From Ceratodon purpureus (taxonomy: Eukaryota > Streptophyta > Bryopsida > Pseudoditrichales > Ditrichaceae), in assembly GCA_014871385.1 (NCBI GenBank), contig CM026431.1, positions 8,119,778 through 8,183,777 on the forward strand: 64,000 nucleotides of DNA, read 5' to 3'. Positions 22,261-33,753 of this stretch are shown one piece after another (within the stretch, counting starts at the first letter, position 1; every line of letters starts with the position of its first letter). The position numbers and the translations under genes are program-made. The notes beneath the pieces were generated by a model. It was not told where the DNA came from and ran no database searches. It was given only the letters and a program-made list of their open reading frames with translations.

Positions 22261-24156
22261 ATCATCATGAAATCTGAGAGCTTGACAGAACAAAACAGAG
22301 GATATTGCTCTAATATTGGGAAAAGTTACGGAACTTGACATTAGTTATTTCACAGTTCCACGGAAGTTTAGAAAACATTTCTGAAGGGCAAATCTTACAC
22401 GCGCAATCAACAATCTCAGATATCTAAGGATTGTACCAATAAATTTTTAGATCATGTGGATGTACAGTGCCAGGACGTCACCTGTCCTAGGCTTGTACGA
22501 GATCAGCCCTCTTGTCCATGCAGTACACTCCAGGTTCGTGCATTTCAACTCCTAGGAAGGTGTCAATTTTCTCACGCCTACTCCTAATTCCATCACATCC
22601 GTGGCATACAAAATAATCTAACTGTAATTGAAAGATCTGCAGGAGTAACTGACATCCTTGCACTCTAGGTATAGGTACTGCAAAAGGCTCCCTCTCTCGT
22701 TTCACCCAGCCCAGGAGTTCTCATACCTTCGTTTGCTAATCGATGAGGAGAGAGACTGCTTAACTTTTCCCGAGTTTACCAGTGTCTTCGCCCACACCTG
22801 TGTTCCCAGTAGCTCCGTTCCGTTTTAAGTTTCGGATATGGACAAGGCCTTGCTGTTTGGCTGGTTATCCGAGGTGCACATCCGTAGAGAAACGCACGAT
22901 GTCGACCTCCCAAATATACCAGCACTAGCGTTGTTTTTCCAGTTTTCTAACGATTCTGATTGGAATGATTCTTGTGGACAGGAGGTTCGAGCTTTGGGCA
23001 TTGCCTCCGGCGTCCACTTTGGAGATTATTACCGTCGTCAGCTTGGTAGTTCTCCTGCACTTCCAATTCTCGTCGATGGAGACTCGGCCGGAGACAATGT
23101 CGATGGCCCAGGAGACTCCGCGCCCTGGTTTACTGCCTGCACATCCACGGACGGCGGCTCCAGCAGCCACGGCTCCAACCTCGCATACTCTGATGGCCCA
23201 GCTCGTGACTTGGTGTTGCCACCTCCTTCCGACGCCGTTCCTTTGCTTGTAGCTGCGCAAGAGTCCCTCACTTGAGTTTTTGTTGTGGTGAGGTGCGTTT
23301 CTTCTGAAAAAGACAGCCCACTAGAGAGGACACCTTCTGAAGTTCCATGCTAGGATCAGAATAATGACGATGTTGCATGATACATAGCCTCAGAATATCA
23401 AGGACATTGTATTTTCAATTTCATCCATCATTTTGTCCTAGCGGTTGAATGGTTTCGAATTACGCAGGTCTGACAATTGTCCATATAATTCTAGCATGGT
23501 CGTAGGGAAACGTTTTGGCTATGCACGATACACAGCAGATTCTGAACTTTCGGCTCTAAACTCCCCTGTTCATGAGCGTTGCTCCTGTACAGCTATATAT
23601 TACGTCTCAAGTTTTTTACCTGGAGCTTGACGTTGCCATGCATTCGTGCTGTCCAATATTGAAAGCAACCGTGGGAATCACTGTTGTCACGCTTCAGTAA
23701 TCTGAGGAGGCATAGAATCAGAGATTGTAAGCAGATTTTAAAAAGCACCGCATGTAAGGAAAGGATCTAGTAGGAATGAAATTGAGCCTTGGCCATGGCC
23801 TCTGGAGGTGTTTATTGCTGTCTCCTTGCAACATTGCCAACCGCCATGTCCAAACAAAGAGGGAGATGTGATTTTTCTATGTGAGTACTGTAAGGAATAC
23901 GTTTTAGCATTGCGGATCTGCGAGGCACGGCAATAACTATATAGAGGACTACAAACCACATGAATAGTCTCGGTACTGGGCAACCTCATTTAGCACCAAA
24001 CACCGACACCAGGTTGAAGGAGTCATCCAGGTACTCTTGTGTGATATTTTACTGCTCAATCCATAGCTAAATCGCAGTGTCTCATCAATGTCACGGGTGT
24101 TTATAACACGACTTTCAACACAACCAGACGAACATCATGCAAAAAGAAATAAATAC
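22261..24156. other. Largely intergenic; one unexplained ORF inside
   Basis: Apart from the 145-codon frame at 22838-23275, nothing is recognised. A frame near 24050-23990 (- strand, EYLDDSFNLVSVFGAK then stop) could be a last exon of the unknown gene to the right, but it is one base out of phase. Confidence 0.4.
22838..23275 (+). CDS. Unknown 145-residue ORF
   Basis: ATG to TGA, 145 codons, GC-richer than its flanks. The first half is mixed (LLFGWLSEVHIRRETHDVDL). The second half is Ser/Gly/Asp/Pro-rich (DGDSAGDNVDGPGDSAPW). No domain or signal seen. Both strands are open over much of it, which weakens the case. It may be a first exon or a chance frame in an element of the same type as the orphan ORFs at 15-21 kb. 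Confidence 0.25.
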   Translation: MDKALLFGWLSEVHIRRETHDVDLPNIPALALFFQFSNDSDWNDSCGQEVRALGIASGVHFGDYYRRQLGSSPALPILVDGDSAGDNVDGPGDSAPWFTACTSTDGGSSSHGSNLAYSDGPARDLVLPPPSDAVPLLVAAQESLT

Positions 24157-25015
24157 CTTTTGGGATAGTAGCACCACTTGCTTTCATCCCGTGCAAAAAC
24201 CGGTTGCAGTATGACAGCATTCACATCTACAAATGAAGATAAAAAAACATCCTCAGGATTCTGAGTCTACACTCCAAGCCATAACTAGTATCGAACCAAA
24301 ATTAATCAGTGTCGATCACAAACAGTTCTAAATTCCCTCTTAGAACACGCGTGGCAAAGGAAAAGTATGCAGACAAACTTCAACAAAAAAGACAAGACCA
24401 CGCTTCAGTCACGATGTCCAATTCATTAAATACTAGTGAATATAGACACTCACCGAGCCATCGCAAATGTGGAACCCTCTTTAGTACTCGAATAAAAGTT
24501 CCACGACAGGCGTTATCAAGATCGTCTGCTTCACTACTGAATGCTCCCACATGCAAACTGCTTATGCCACCGAAGCCTCCGAAGAAATCCTGCAAACAAG
24601 GGCTCAATGTCAAAAGTACATCACAGACACATACAGACTACAAAAACACATACAAGACTGCGAAATTGATAACCTAATTTCCTCTGTTCCAGAACACACA
24701 GAGATGCTTCAGGGTAACAGATCACAACATGGAACGTGCCAAGTGCAATAGGCACATTTGGTACAAAACCTAAATGAGTAGGAGTCTCCAACTTCTATCC
24801 CGATTCATAATTCGCACCATTGCTTCTTAAAGGACCGAGAAAACCATCCCGAAATTACAACCCCCCAGAAGTGTCAAACAAAATAAATGTTTCGACTTTA
24901 ATTCAAGCGTTAGCGAGCGAACCATGGACAGGTTCCTCACCCGATCCAAAATGTCTTCCTCTTGTCCATCGGTTGACGGCGTCAGAAGCACAAAATTCAC
25001 AAAAACTGGAGCCAT
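24157..25015 (-). CDS. Unknown multi-exon gene or fragment, three exons in phase
   Basis: Three - strand exons with good splice sites join in phase. 25015-24941 starts MAPVFVNFVLLTPSTDGQEE and has donor GTGAGG. 24589-24454 has acceptor TTGCAG, reads DFFGGFGGISSLHVGAFSSE and CRGTFIRVLKRVPHLRWL, and has donor GTGAGT. 24226-24157 has acceptor TTGTAG, reads DVNAVILQPVFARDESKW and CYYPK, and has donor GTATTT. The consistent phases argue for a real gene structure. I do not recognise the family. The next expected exon, ending near 23990, is one base out of phase, so the locus may be a broken fragment like its neighbours. Confidence 0.4.
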
Positions 25016-26507
25016 ACTCGCATCCAAGCAATACACTCAATGACTGAAAGCCATGAGAACGAGCACAGATGGCGTCTGTGTCACCTCAACCCTGTCAAGA
25101 ACTGCCAAATCCTTAACACCAATTATGTCAACTATCACATGACAATGCTTAATCACATTCCTTGCAACTATTCCACCGAATTTCAGCATGCACGCAAGGA
25201 AAACAATGCAGGTTCAAGGTGTCCAGGCCCAACTCTCCATGGATCAATGCTATCAGAGCTGAATTACAAGAAACAATCACACCACACTAAACCCTCCTAA
25301 TCACAGCCCTCGGTAAAGCATGAGCATGACTCCATAAACCCTGAGCACGTACAAGAACTGCAATTCTAACCCAATGCTCAAACAAAAATGACACTTCCAT
25401 CACAGGATCACAGAAGACGTCTGGTCAATGTGGAATAAAGCCTTTTCACATTGCCTTCTTTGATAAAAGCCGCAGTACTTCATGTAGTTATCAACCACTA
25501 TCCACTGAATTGGTGAACATTGCCTATCAGCTATTAAAATGTCTGTCGCCTTTGAAGTCGTCACCAGAAACTCCTTCGCACTTCATTTCCCCTGCAACAG
25601 CCACTTACAAATCACAACGAGGTATTCATCTAGACAAACTTTCGCAGATTCCGAAACATGCGTTGACATAGTGAGAAACTCCTCGCTTTGGACCCTGTTT
25701 CAAACAACGAAGCACAGTTGAACTGCCAAGGGGTTAGCGATGTTTCTACCAACAATCAAAGGCAGCCCAGTGGAGATGGAGTCCCACACCTCAGAGGTGT
25801 TTTCCTTTAATAAAGCGCACTAAACAGTATGGAAACAGTTTTAGGGTTTATTGCGCCCGTTGAAGAAAAACACCACTCCCCTAACTAAACCCCTCCACAA
25901 TTACCTGGTAGTGGAGACCCCTCTTCTGGATGAAGGTCTGGGACACACGATTGCTTATCCCACCATGCAGTCATTCACACAAATTCGGTCCCCAAATAAA
26001 TAAGCCGCGTCATTAGTGCGGATCACAGGCTTTCAGATATAAAAAATAAGAATAAAAGCCAGAGTTCCCTTCACGGAGCATCATCCAACAATTCCGGTCT
26101 GGCGCAAACTGAAAACAATACCAAGCAGAGATACTCGTACCCTTCATTTATTAAACCCCATTGTAAACAAAATGCACCCAATTCAGGAAGACGCCACTGT
26201 CGTGCCAATACGAGTACTGACCTGCAATTTCTCAACGTCCCCACTCTCCCAGCCACACCTCCAGTTAATGCGCATTATATAAAAACGAACTACTTAATGA
26301 ACAGTTTGTTCAAAACATTCAAAAAAGCCGAATCTGAAAACAAAATGAAGTAGATCAGCTACGTATGTAATTTGAAGCTTAGGTATGATTAACACTTGAA
26401 AACCCACAGGACTGGATCAGATGTAGAAGATTGAACCAATCGAACTGGAAGGCAATTGAACTTCGTCCCAAGCTTACTTTGCTGCCAAGATGACAATCCG
26501 AATCCAA
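25016..26507. other. Intergenic, AT-rich
   Basis: No gene recognised on either strand. One end of the large transposon to the right probably lies here, but I could not identify a terminal repeat by eye. Confidence 0.4.
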
Positions 26508-29500
26508 TCAGTGAGCATTATACGCTTGACGTTCTTCTACGTTTGACAGGATCGCCTCCCGTGTTTCTGCTGTCATCTTGAAGCGCGGATTCCTCTTGCT
26601 CGTCTTGTACTGCAATAAGTCCACCCTTGACTGCACCACGAGGTGAGAGTAATTCCACGCCTTTGGCTCGTCCTCCAACAGCTCATACCTGAAGGAACCT
26701 GCATCCCGCCCTACACTTGGAAGACGTCGATAATACGTCCCACTTATTAACATGGTGTCCCTCGGCCACGTGCAACCCCAACCATCGGTGAACGTCGCCA
26801 GATTGTTGTGCACGGGCATGTCGCAAAGTACTAAGAAGAACCGATCTCCATGCTCTGGTCGATCAGTATACACGACGTAGGTGTCCCCCGTTTCGACCCG
26901 CAGTGCCTCTGATTCCAAGTCGGCATCTTCTTCCCCCTCATCAATTAGATCGTCCACAAATTCTGGCTCCCTGTCGTCGGAGCCCTGGTCGTCCACCTCC
27001 GCTGACTCCACTTGTGCCTCATTGGTTGACTCTCGAACGGAATAGAATTGGACTTCACGGTCGGCCTCTGTCTCCCCAGCATGCTCCATCGCTCGTTGAT
27101 GACGCGTCCCCGTGCCGACGCTCTACCATGTGACATACATGCAGTGCACAATCATCATTTCAGCAACAACATCACCAATTTTTCTGCAGATATGATCTGG
27201 AAATCCACCCTATCCAGATCTAATTTTGAGTATTAACAGCTTCTTGATTCATCCTTAAGGTGCTTTCGATCCCACAAAACAACCTCTAAAACCTACCTCA
27301 CTCCAAGCAAGTGATGCCAGTCTCAAACACGGCACAGAGAATTCCTGAATGAACATAGTCTGGGAAAGACCAGATCGCATTGGGGGATACAGGCACATCC
27401 AGAGAGGCAGGAAGAAGCAATTAGAACGGGCCTCACCAGAATCGGGGTTAATGGCTGCAGCACTTTCAAGCTCCAATGTCGCACGTGTCCTTTCTTCGCA
27501 CATAGCATGGGGTTGTCATCCATGCATTCGGGACAGAAGCACGCAAGTTGTCTAATATGCAGGTACGTGACATTCGTGGGTGACACAGAGGACACGGAGT
27601 GAACCGATCTTGTCCCTGGTATTGCACGGCAGTCAAGGTCTCGACTCCTATCGACTGATCCCGGCTCAATCAGATGAAAATAACGAATTAAAGTCCGACG
27701 CACTTTTGCATATGCGCGATGCTCCTCCTGCTCCTTGCGATTGCAGAAACTCACAACGTCTGCTGCGGTCTGTAGCTTTGTCCTGGACTCGAAATTCATC
27801 TCTTCTTTCCGAATTGCGCATTTGAGCATAGCCCCGGCACCGTCATGGGTACCCTTCCCGTGGCCACTTCCAAAGTAGGACCACACCATCCGACAGCCAT
27901 TTGGCAACCCCGACATGACTGTGGTTGACGGATACCTGTACACGTATGTTCATTTTCCAAGCAGACCACCTCAGTATTCTCGACAGAGCACATGCAAACC
28001 CGTAAACTAGGAAATAGAGGGAATAAGACCGATCGCAGGCAGCAAGCGCCACGGTAAGCACAGCAATAGAAACAAATATCAACGTCAGCAGAAGTCCAGA
28101 GTCAACGAGCTTCGATGAGCGGCAGTGAATGAGAGGTCAGAAGGCAGTTGGAAACTTAGAAATTCACAGTCAGCAATTAGAAGTTAGACGTCCCTGAACG
28201 AGAAGTTCTCAGTTAGAAGTCAATGATTGAGTAGTTAGAAGTAAGAAGTCAGAAGTTAGAAGTTAGAAGTCCAGGAATGAAAAGTTAGAAGTCAGTGAAG
28301 AAGAACAAGATCCAGATGGAGAGTTAGTAGACAGCAAGCGAGGTTCCGAGTTAGTAGACAGCAAGAGTTCATTTAAAGCGAAAGAAAAACGTCAATCAGA
28401 GTTGAGAGGCAGCGGTCGACAGAAGTGCGGGACTTGACCAAAGAGAATTTAAATAAAACAGTCAAGGAGAGCCTTCGGAGTCAAAAAGCGAAACATAGTG
28501 AAAACAACCAAACAAACCAGGCTAAATGCGTGCCCAATTGATGCAGCCACGAAAAACAAATTGCAAGTGAAAGCAAAAAGAATCAGGAAGCGAGAGGCAA
28601 TGAGAACTTTAAAAAGAAAAACGGACATTAACATGTCGAGTAGCTTCTGATCGTCAATTCGAGAAACAATATATCTACCTATGTGTCTGTAGATAAATGA
28701 GGGCATCAGAATCGAAAATCTGCTCCAGCAATGATAAAATGACTTCAACCCTAAGCGGAAAGAGAGAATTCTTTCACAACGCACACCGGTCATCAGTCTT
28801 CACCGCTCAGCTCTCTTCGCAAACACTAAGCGTGCATGGTCTTTACTGGCAGCTCAATACTTCTGCTGAATTTCGGAATTTGGAATTTCAATACTTACAC
28901 GCACACTTACCTAGTAACCATGTTTTCAGGTCTACACCCTGCTTCTAGGGACCAAAAAATCCAGTTGAACTCGCGTTTAATACCTTCTCACGGACCCAAT
29001 GACTTAAGACACCATCTTGAATGCCTCATGCAGTATCCATGCATTGATTCTTTTCTACGCCTGCCCTGCTGCCGATAGCTCCAATCAATGCCCCCTCCTG
29101 CTCCACAGTAGAATTTAATCCCAGAACTCAACCATTGAACACGACCAATTCTCTTGAACGCATACTCCACCCACCGGGTCCCCGATTCGAATACTTCAAG
29201 AATGGGACCTCACCGAATGCAGAAACCTACGGTGAAGACTTAGTTTGATTTAACGGTCATACCAAGTCTGTTTCATTCTGGCAGTGCTATGGTATTATCT
29301 ACAAAGAAATTTTACCCTCCGAGATTCTAAAGTTCAGTTTCCTTTCACTTGTCGACCTAATTCCACTAAACTCATGAGTCAATTCAGGCGAAGGCTGGAC
29401 CTAAGAAGCTTACATCCTTGCAGCGATATCATAGTTATTAACGTCTACCAGATCTTACAAAGTAACTGACATATAATAGGACATACATCAGAAACAGTGA

Positions 29501-32500
29501 AACGTCAATGAACCACACTTAGCTTCAAACCTGGCAACACGATCAACAAGTCAAGGTAGTTCCAACGAAGTATCTGTAAATGACCTCCGTCCCACTCATC
29601 TATCAACCAACCACTTAACGGTTACCCCATCTCAGCAGTTGGTTCGCAGATGTGCACGTTTCAGTACCGCAATATATTTGCTTAGAAAGCGTTGCCCAGG
29701 ACTCCGAAATTTTGCCGTGGAAAAAATTGAAACCTGGTTACGTCTATCCACTTTTAGCTCAGGTTTGAATTTAGCTGATCCTCTAGTTGCGTGTTCCAAA
29801 GCTAACGCGGCACTCTCGACTTTGAATGACTGAGACTACTCTAATTTAGTTACCATATATGTAAGTGCCGCAAACTTGGGTTTGCCAGAAACAGGGTGTA
29901 GCCAAAGTCAGAAAAGTACGATGAGCAAATCAAATTCAAAATAAATAAAAAATTCACAAGCCGCCACCCAGCGACTCAGGCTCAGCACCAGCGAATCCCA
30001 TGGACAGTAATGAAGAATAACGATGTGAGCGTTTTTTTTTGAATGGTGCGCACATACCTTGACACGTGATACCAGCATCGCCGTGATTTGAACTGTGCCG
30101 CACAGCCATCAGACCACACTATGTGTTCATTGGGCTTGATTCCCCTGTCGGTGATGTGCTTCCAATGCAACGCGAAGCAGTGCTGAACAAATAATGTATC
30201 GTGCTCCATTGCGTCACTAATATAGTAATGGTACTCAGTCAAAAGCTTCGGTTCATTCGAGCCTGGGTCCGCAAGGAAGAGGGGATTCCATCTATAGCAG
30301 ATATGCACCAGTATAGTGATCTGATGCTGCAGCCAGTGCATGGACTGCGGCTCCTGGTACGGCTGGAAAGTGTAGTTCTCCGCAAAATCAACGGCGGACA
30401 ATATCGAATCAGGAGGGAAAGTATTTATGCTGACCTTGAATTGTTCTGCTTGCCATTTGGCAATGTAGTTATGGACTATGAAGCTGCTCAATTTCTGCTT
30501 GAGATAGTCCACAAATTTTGGCGCAGCCGTAGACTGGTACATCATCCTCAAAACCTTATTTTCTTTCCCTGCTCGTGTTCTCCCATGGACCACTTTCTCG
30601 AAGTTATGCCACTGAACCATAAGCGGTATTGAGTCGTCCATCTCCCTTGGACAAAGCTGTAACATGTCCACTCCACAGAAGTCGCACTCACCCTTGATGC
30701 ACTTTCGTGCGTGCCACCCATCTTCCTTGACCGGACACAACACACTGTGCCACATGTCCGTCACTCCAGTGAAGTGACAAAGATCTGCATGACACGTGCT
30801 GCCGCGGTCCACCCCTGATGATTGCACAGTAACCGGACTCACACACACCTCGCAGACGCATCCACAGTGCCGCCCATGTATCCCCTTGTTCGTTGTTCGC
30901 ATATTATTCCATCCGACTCTGAGTTCAGCGACTTCGCAATGGTATAGACAAGCGCAAGTATTGCGCTCTTTTAGCCTCCTCACGTAGTAGGGTTTGAGGA
31001 GCTCGAAAGCCCTTAGCCCCACCCTCTTGTCCTCGTTAGCCTCTCTGAAACGAGTATGAAACTCCAACTGCCACTCAAGCACACATCCACGGAACCGCAT
31101 CAGACTCTGCCTTGCATGAAGCTGACTCCACGCTATTTAGCACATGCAATAGCTAAGCTGATACTAGACATCCCTGGTATACATTGCGAACCCATCCCAA
31201 CGTAAAGAATGTGCCGCACAGCTGATCGCATGTTCAAATATCAGTGATGATACTCAAAGCGCAACATGAAAATCGCCCAAAGGAGTCTACAATTCAAAAA
31301 ATCCCCACTTTTATGTCTGAGCTACGATTGCAGAATTGTCACATAGGTTTCAGTGCCGAAGGTTTCTTTGAACCCAACTATGGTGGACCTAGACCCCATT
31401 TACGCATGTTAATGAATGTAGCCTGGAATCTCCCTTTCAAACCAGAACGCTCGGATAGATGTCATACGGGACACCGTTGCAGTATATCCATAACTATGCC
31501 CCAGCAGAGACGTCCCTTCGCCCGTAATTTTTCATGCTCAGTAGTAAAACCCTTGACCCAGACTAGGACAGGGATAAGAGACGAAAATTGCATCACGTGC
31601 GAGTCAGCTTAACAGATCCTGCTCAGAGAAATCTCCGGTGTGTGCGAAAGACCCTTCTCGTCGCCACAAACTCACAAGATGTCCGCAATGAGCTGAAGTC
31701 AAGATCAGAGGGTAACCCTGAAATTTCCGAATGAGACTGCAATCGAAGAAAATCCACTGAAACTACATCGCATCGGAAAATTTGCCTATACTGTAAGAAT
31801 CATGTGCAAAAACGTGCACCCATTCCAAATACACCAAAAAATCCACTCAACTTATCAACTAATTTGAGCTGCCCCATCACCAGAAAATCAACAAGATTCA
31901 TATGGCTCCTGACTTCAATCCCAACCAGAGAGAACGATAATATCCAACTTGGCATTATAGTAAAAACGCTCCATATTACACACAAATGCCACTCCGGTAA
32001 AGCATTAACACAACGCACTTCTAAAAGACCAAACAACTTCCCCTCCCAAAAAGCGAAGTACATTCAAAAGGGAATTCAACACACTGGCATCCAGAAACTC
32101 TCCAACATCGACTACCACTTCCAGATCTACGCGGAACAGGAGACCTCTTTACATGTCCACACTCCCTGCGGAGAACACATTTTCCTGACACCTGTATGTG
32201 TTAGCGTGGACGCTCCTACACATTAACTGAATATACATGGGCTCTGTAATTCCAGGGTTAGACTTGAAGATTGCCTCACGGGACAGAATTCAAGGTAGCT
32301 TGTTTCTTCTGGTCCTAAAGCTCTACACCCAGCTCTCGCTGCGCACCCTCACTCCATTGGGCCGACTCTACATGCCCCCGACATACTCCAATTTCTTGTG
32401 ACCATTAGCACCACATTGGTTCTAGCACCGTGTTCTCTCCTACATAAATTAACTATGTGTTCAGTCACGCAAATTCGCAAGAGGAAAGTTAGTGTCATCA

Positions 32501-33409
32501 ACGTACCTGTGATACTTGCAAGTAGTGGGTTGCATGAGTTTCATGCTCCTTAACACCAATGCGTCGCCTCTTCACGTCTCGCTTGTTAGGGGAAACTGTC
32601 GTCTCTGTCTCCCACCAGGAACAGACAGCAGATTGGTCCTCCTGGCTAAGTGCGTCGCTTCTTCGTTTTCTGTCCCCCCCGGCCCATAAATTTTCCCCTG
32701 TTTCATCAACTACCTCACGCCGCCGAAAAGCTTTCCGAACTAGGTATCGAGACGCTCCTAATGCGTTACAAATCCTGCGCTGCGAATCGCCCTTGGAGAC
32801 GGCAGCCGTTAGAACAATATTCCTTACCTTGGATTTGCCTTGAATACACCCTGATCGTAGGGTTTGTAGGGCCCCTCTCAAACTCTGCACAGTTGTAGCA
32901 GACGCAGTGCGCAACTTCAGAACGGCCAAAGTAAATTCGGGGTCAATGGAGCGAATCCGCTCATCAGAGAAGAACCGATGCAGGACAATTTTCTTCTCCT
33001 CGTCGGAGAATCCTGAGTCCAATACGCGCATGGCCTCATTGAGTAACTTTGAGGCTCCATACCCGCACTTACGGTGACGTGGTGTCAATCTCTCGCATTC
33101 GGTGTCACCTGCATCAGCTTCGAAGGACTCTTGTGTCTGAGTGAGCACGACATTCTCCTCCTGAGACTCTGCCCCGCCTGTCACCCCCCTGCCACTCTCC
33201 ACCTCGGCACCGAGTCCCTCATATTCCTCCAGACCTTGGGACTCCACATGAAACTCCTCGTCGTCATGTGCCCCTGAAGGTCCCTCACCGCACGCATTGT
33301 CATCCCCCGCTAGGTCCTCGCTTGGGCGAGACCTCGCTCTCCAGGTCCGATGAAAATCGCGCTTCTGCTTAGCCCTGTACAGAATTGCCATCACACTATT
33401 TCGGTTCAT
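26508..33409 (-). CDS. Intact four-exon DDE-type transposase-like gene
   Basis: Exons 33409-32507, 31106-30058, 27935-27437 and 27122-26508 have GT-AG borders and join in phase into 1,021 codons plus stop. The first exon is acidic, then carries CGYGASKLLNEAMRVLD and a helix-turn-helix-like stretch (KGDSQRRICNALGASRYLVR). The second has a Cys/His-rich part (CACLYHCEVAEL, HCGCVCEVC, CIKGECDFCG) and the core VDFAENYTF...EPQSMHW and VWSDGCAAQFKS. The third continues FGSGHGKGTHDGAGAMLK and CFCPECMDDN. The fourth ends in a domain with WGCTWPRDTMLISGTYYRR. The three conserved Asp positions (DFAENY, SDGC, THDG) suggest an RNase-H-fold DDD triad. The layout resembles uncharacterised transposase-like proteins I recall from animals and algae. 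Introns are long (1.4, 2.1 and 0.3 kb). Terminal repeats were not found, so element boundaries are open. Confidence 0.7.
28196..28370. repeat. Degenerate simple repeat of AGAAGTTAGA type
   Basis: Multiple AGAAGT/GTTAGAAGTC/GTTAGTAGACAGCAAG words in loose tandem inside the second transposase intron. GAGTTAGTAGACAGCAAG occurs twice (28320-28365). Confidence 0.7.
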
Positions 33410-33589
33410 CTCAAAGGTAATGCGTTTAGTGTGACCCAGTACCCTGTCCTCTCCCGATTAAACCACCCACTTACTTCGAAATACAACGGGTAGGAACAAG
33501 TGACCCAACATCACAACACTGACACCAACATCAACGGCGGCTGACCCTAAATCCCCCTTACGAATGCAAGAGCCCGGATGACGCACCTG

Positions 33590-33753
33590 AGTTCACGAAG
33601 TCGCTCCTGCTCCGCCTGCTCCACTTTCTCCGCCTCTCGACGCTGGATATCTTCTCTCGCGAGCTCTCTCCGGCGATCCACAGTCGCCTTTTTCAGCTTA
33701 TTTCTCTGGTTCCCCATCCCTTCTGCGGCACGTGCAAGAAAACCCTCAGCCAT
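33590..33753 (-). other. Possible upstream exon of the transposase or separate small ORF
   Basis: A - strand frame from 33753 starts MAEGFLARAAEGMGNQRNK and continues as a strongly charged helix (RRREAEKVEQAEQERL type) to a donor-like CAG/GTGCGT at about 33589. Codon use and helical pattern look coding. It does not join in phase to the transposase start at 33409: joining through the acceptor before that ATG gives a stop. It may be a separate 5' ORF or an exon with another partner. Confidence 0.35.

Noticed and set aside
32559..33277. + strand ORFs opposite the first transposase exon
   Set aside because: Shadows of the - strand exon, which joins in phase with three others.
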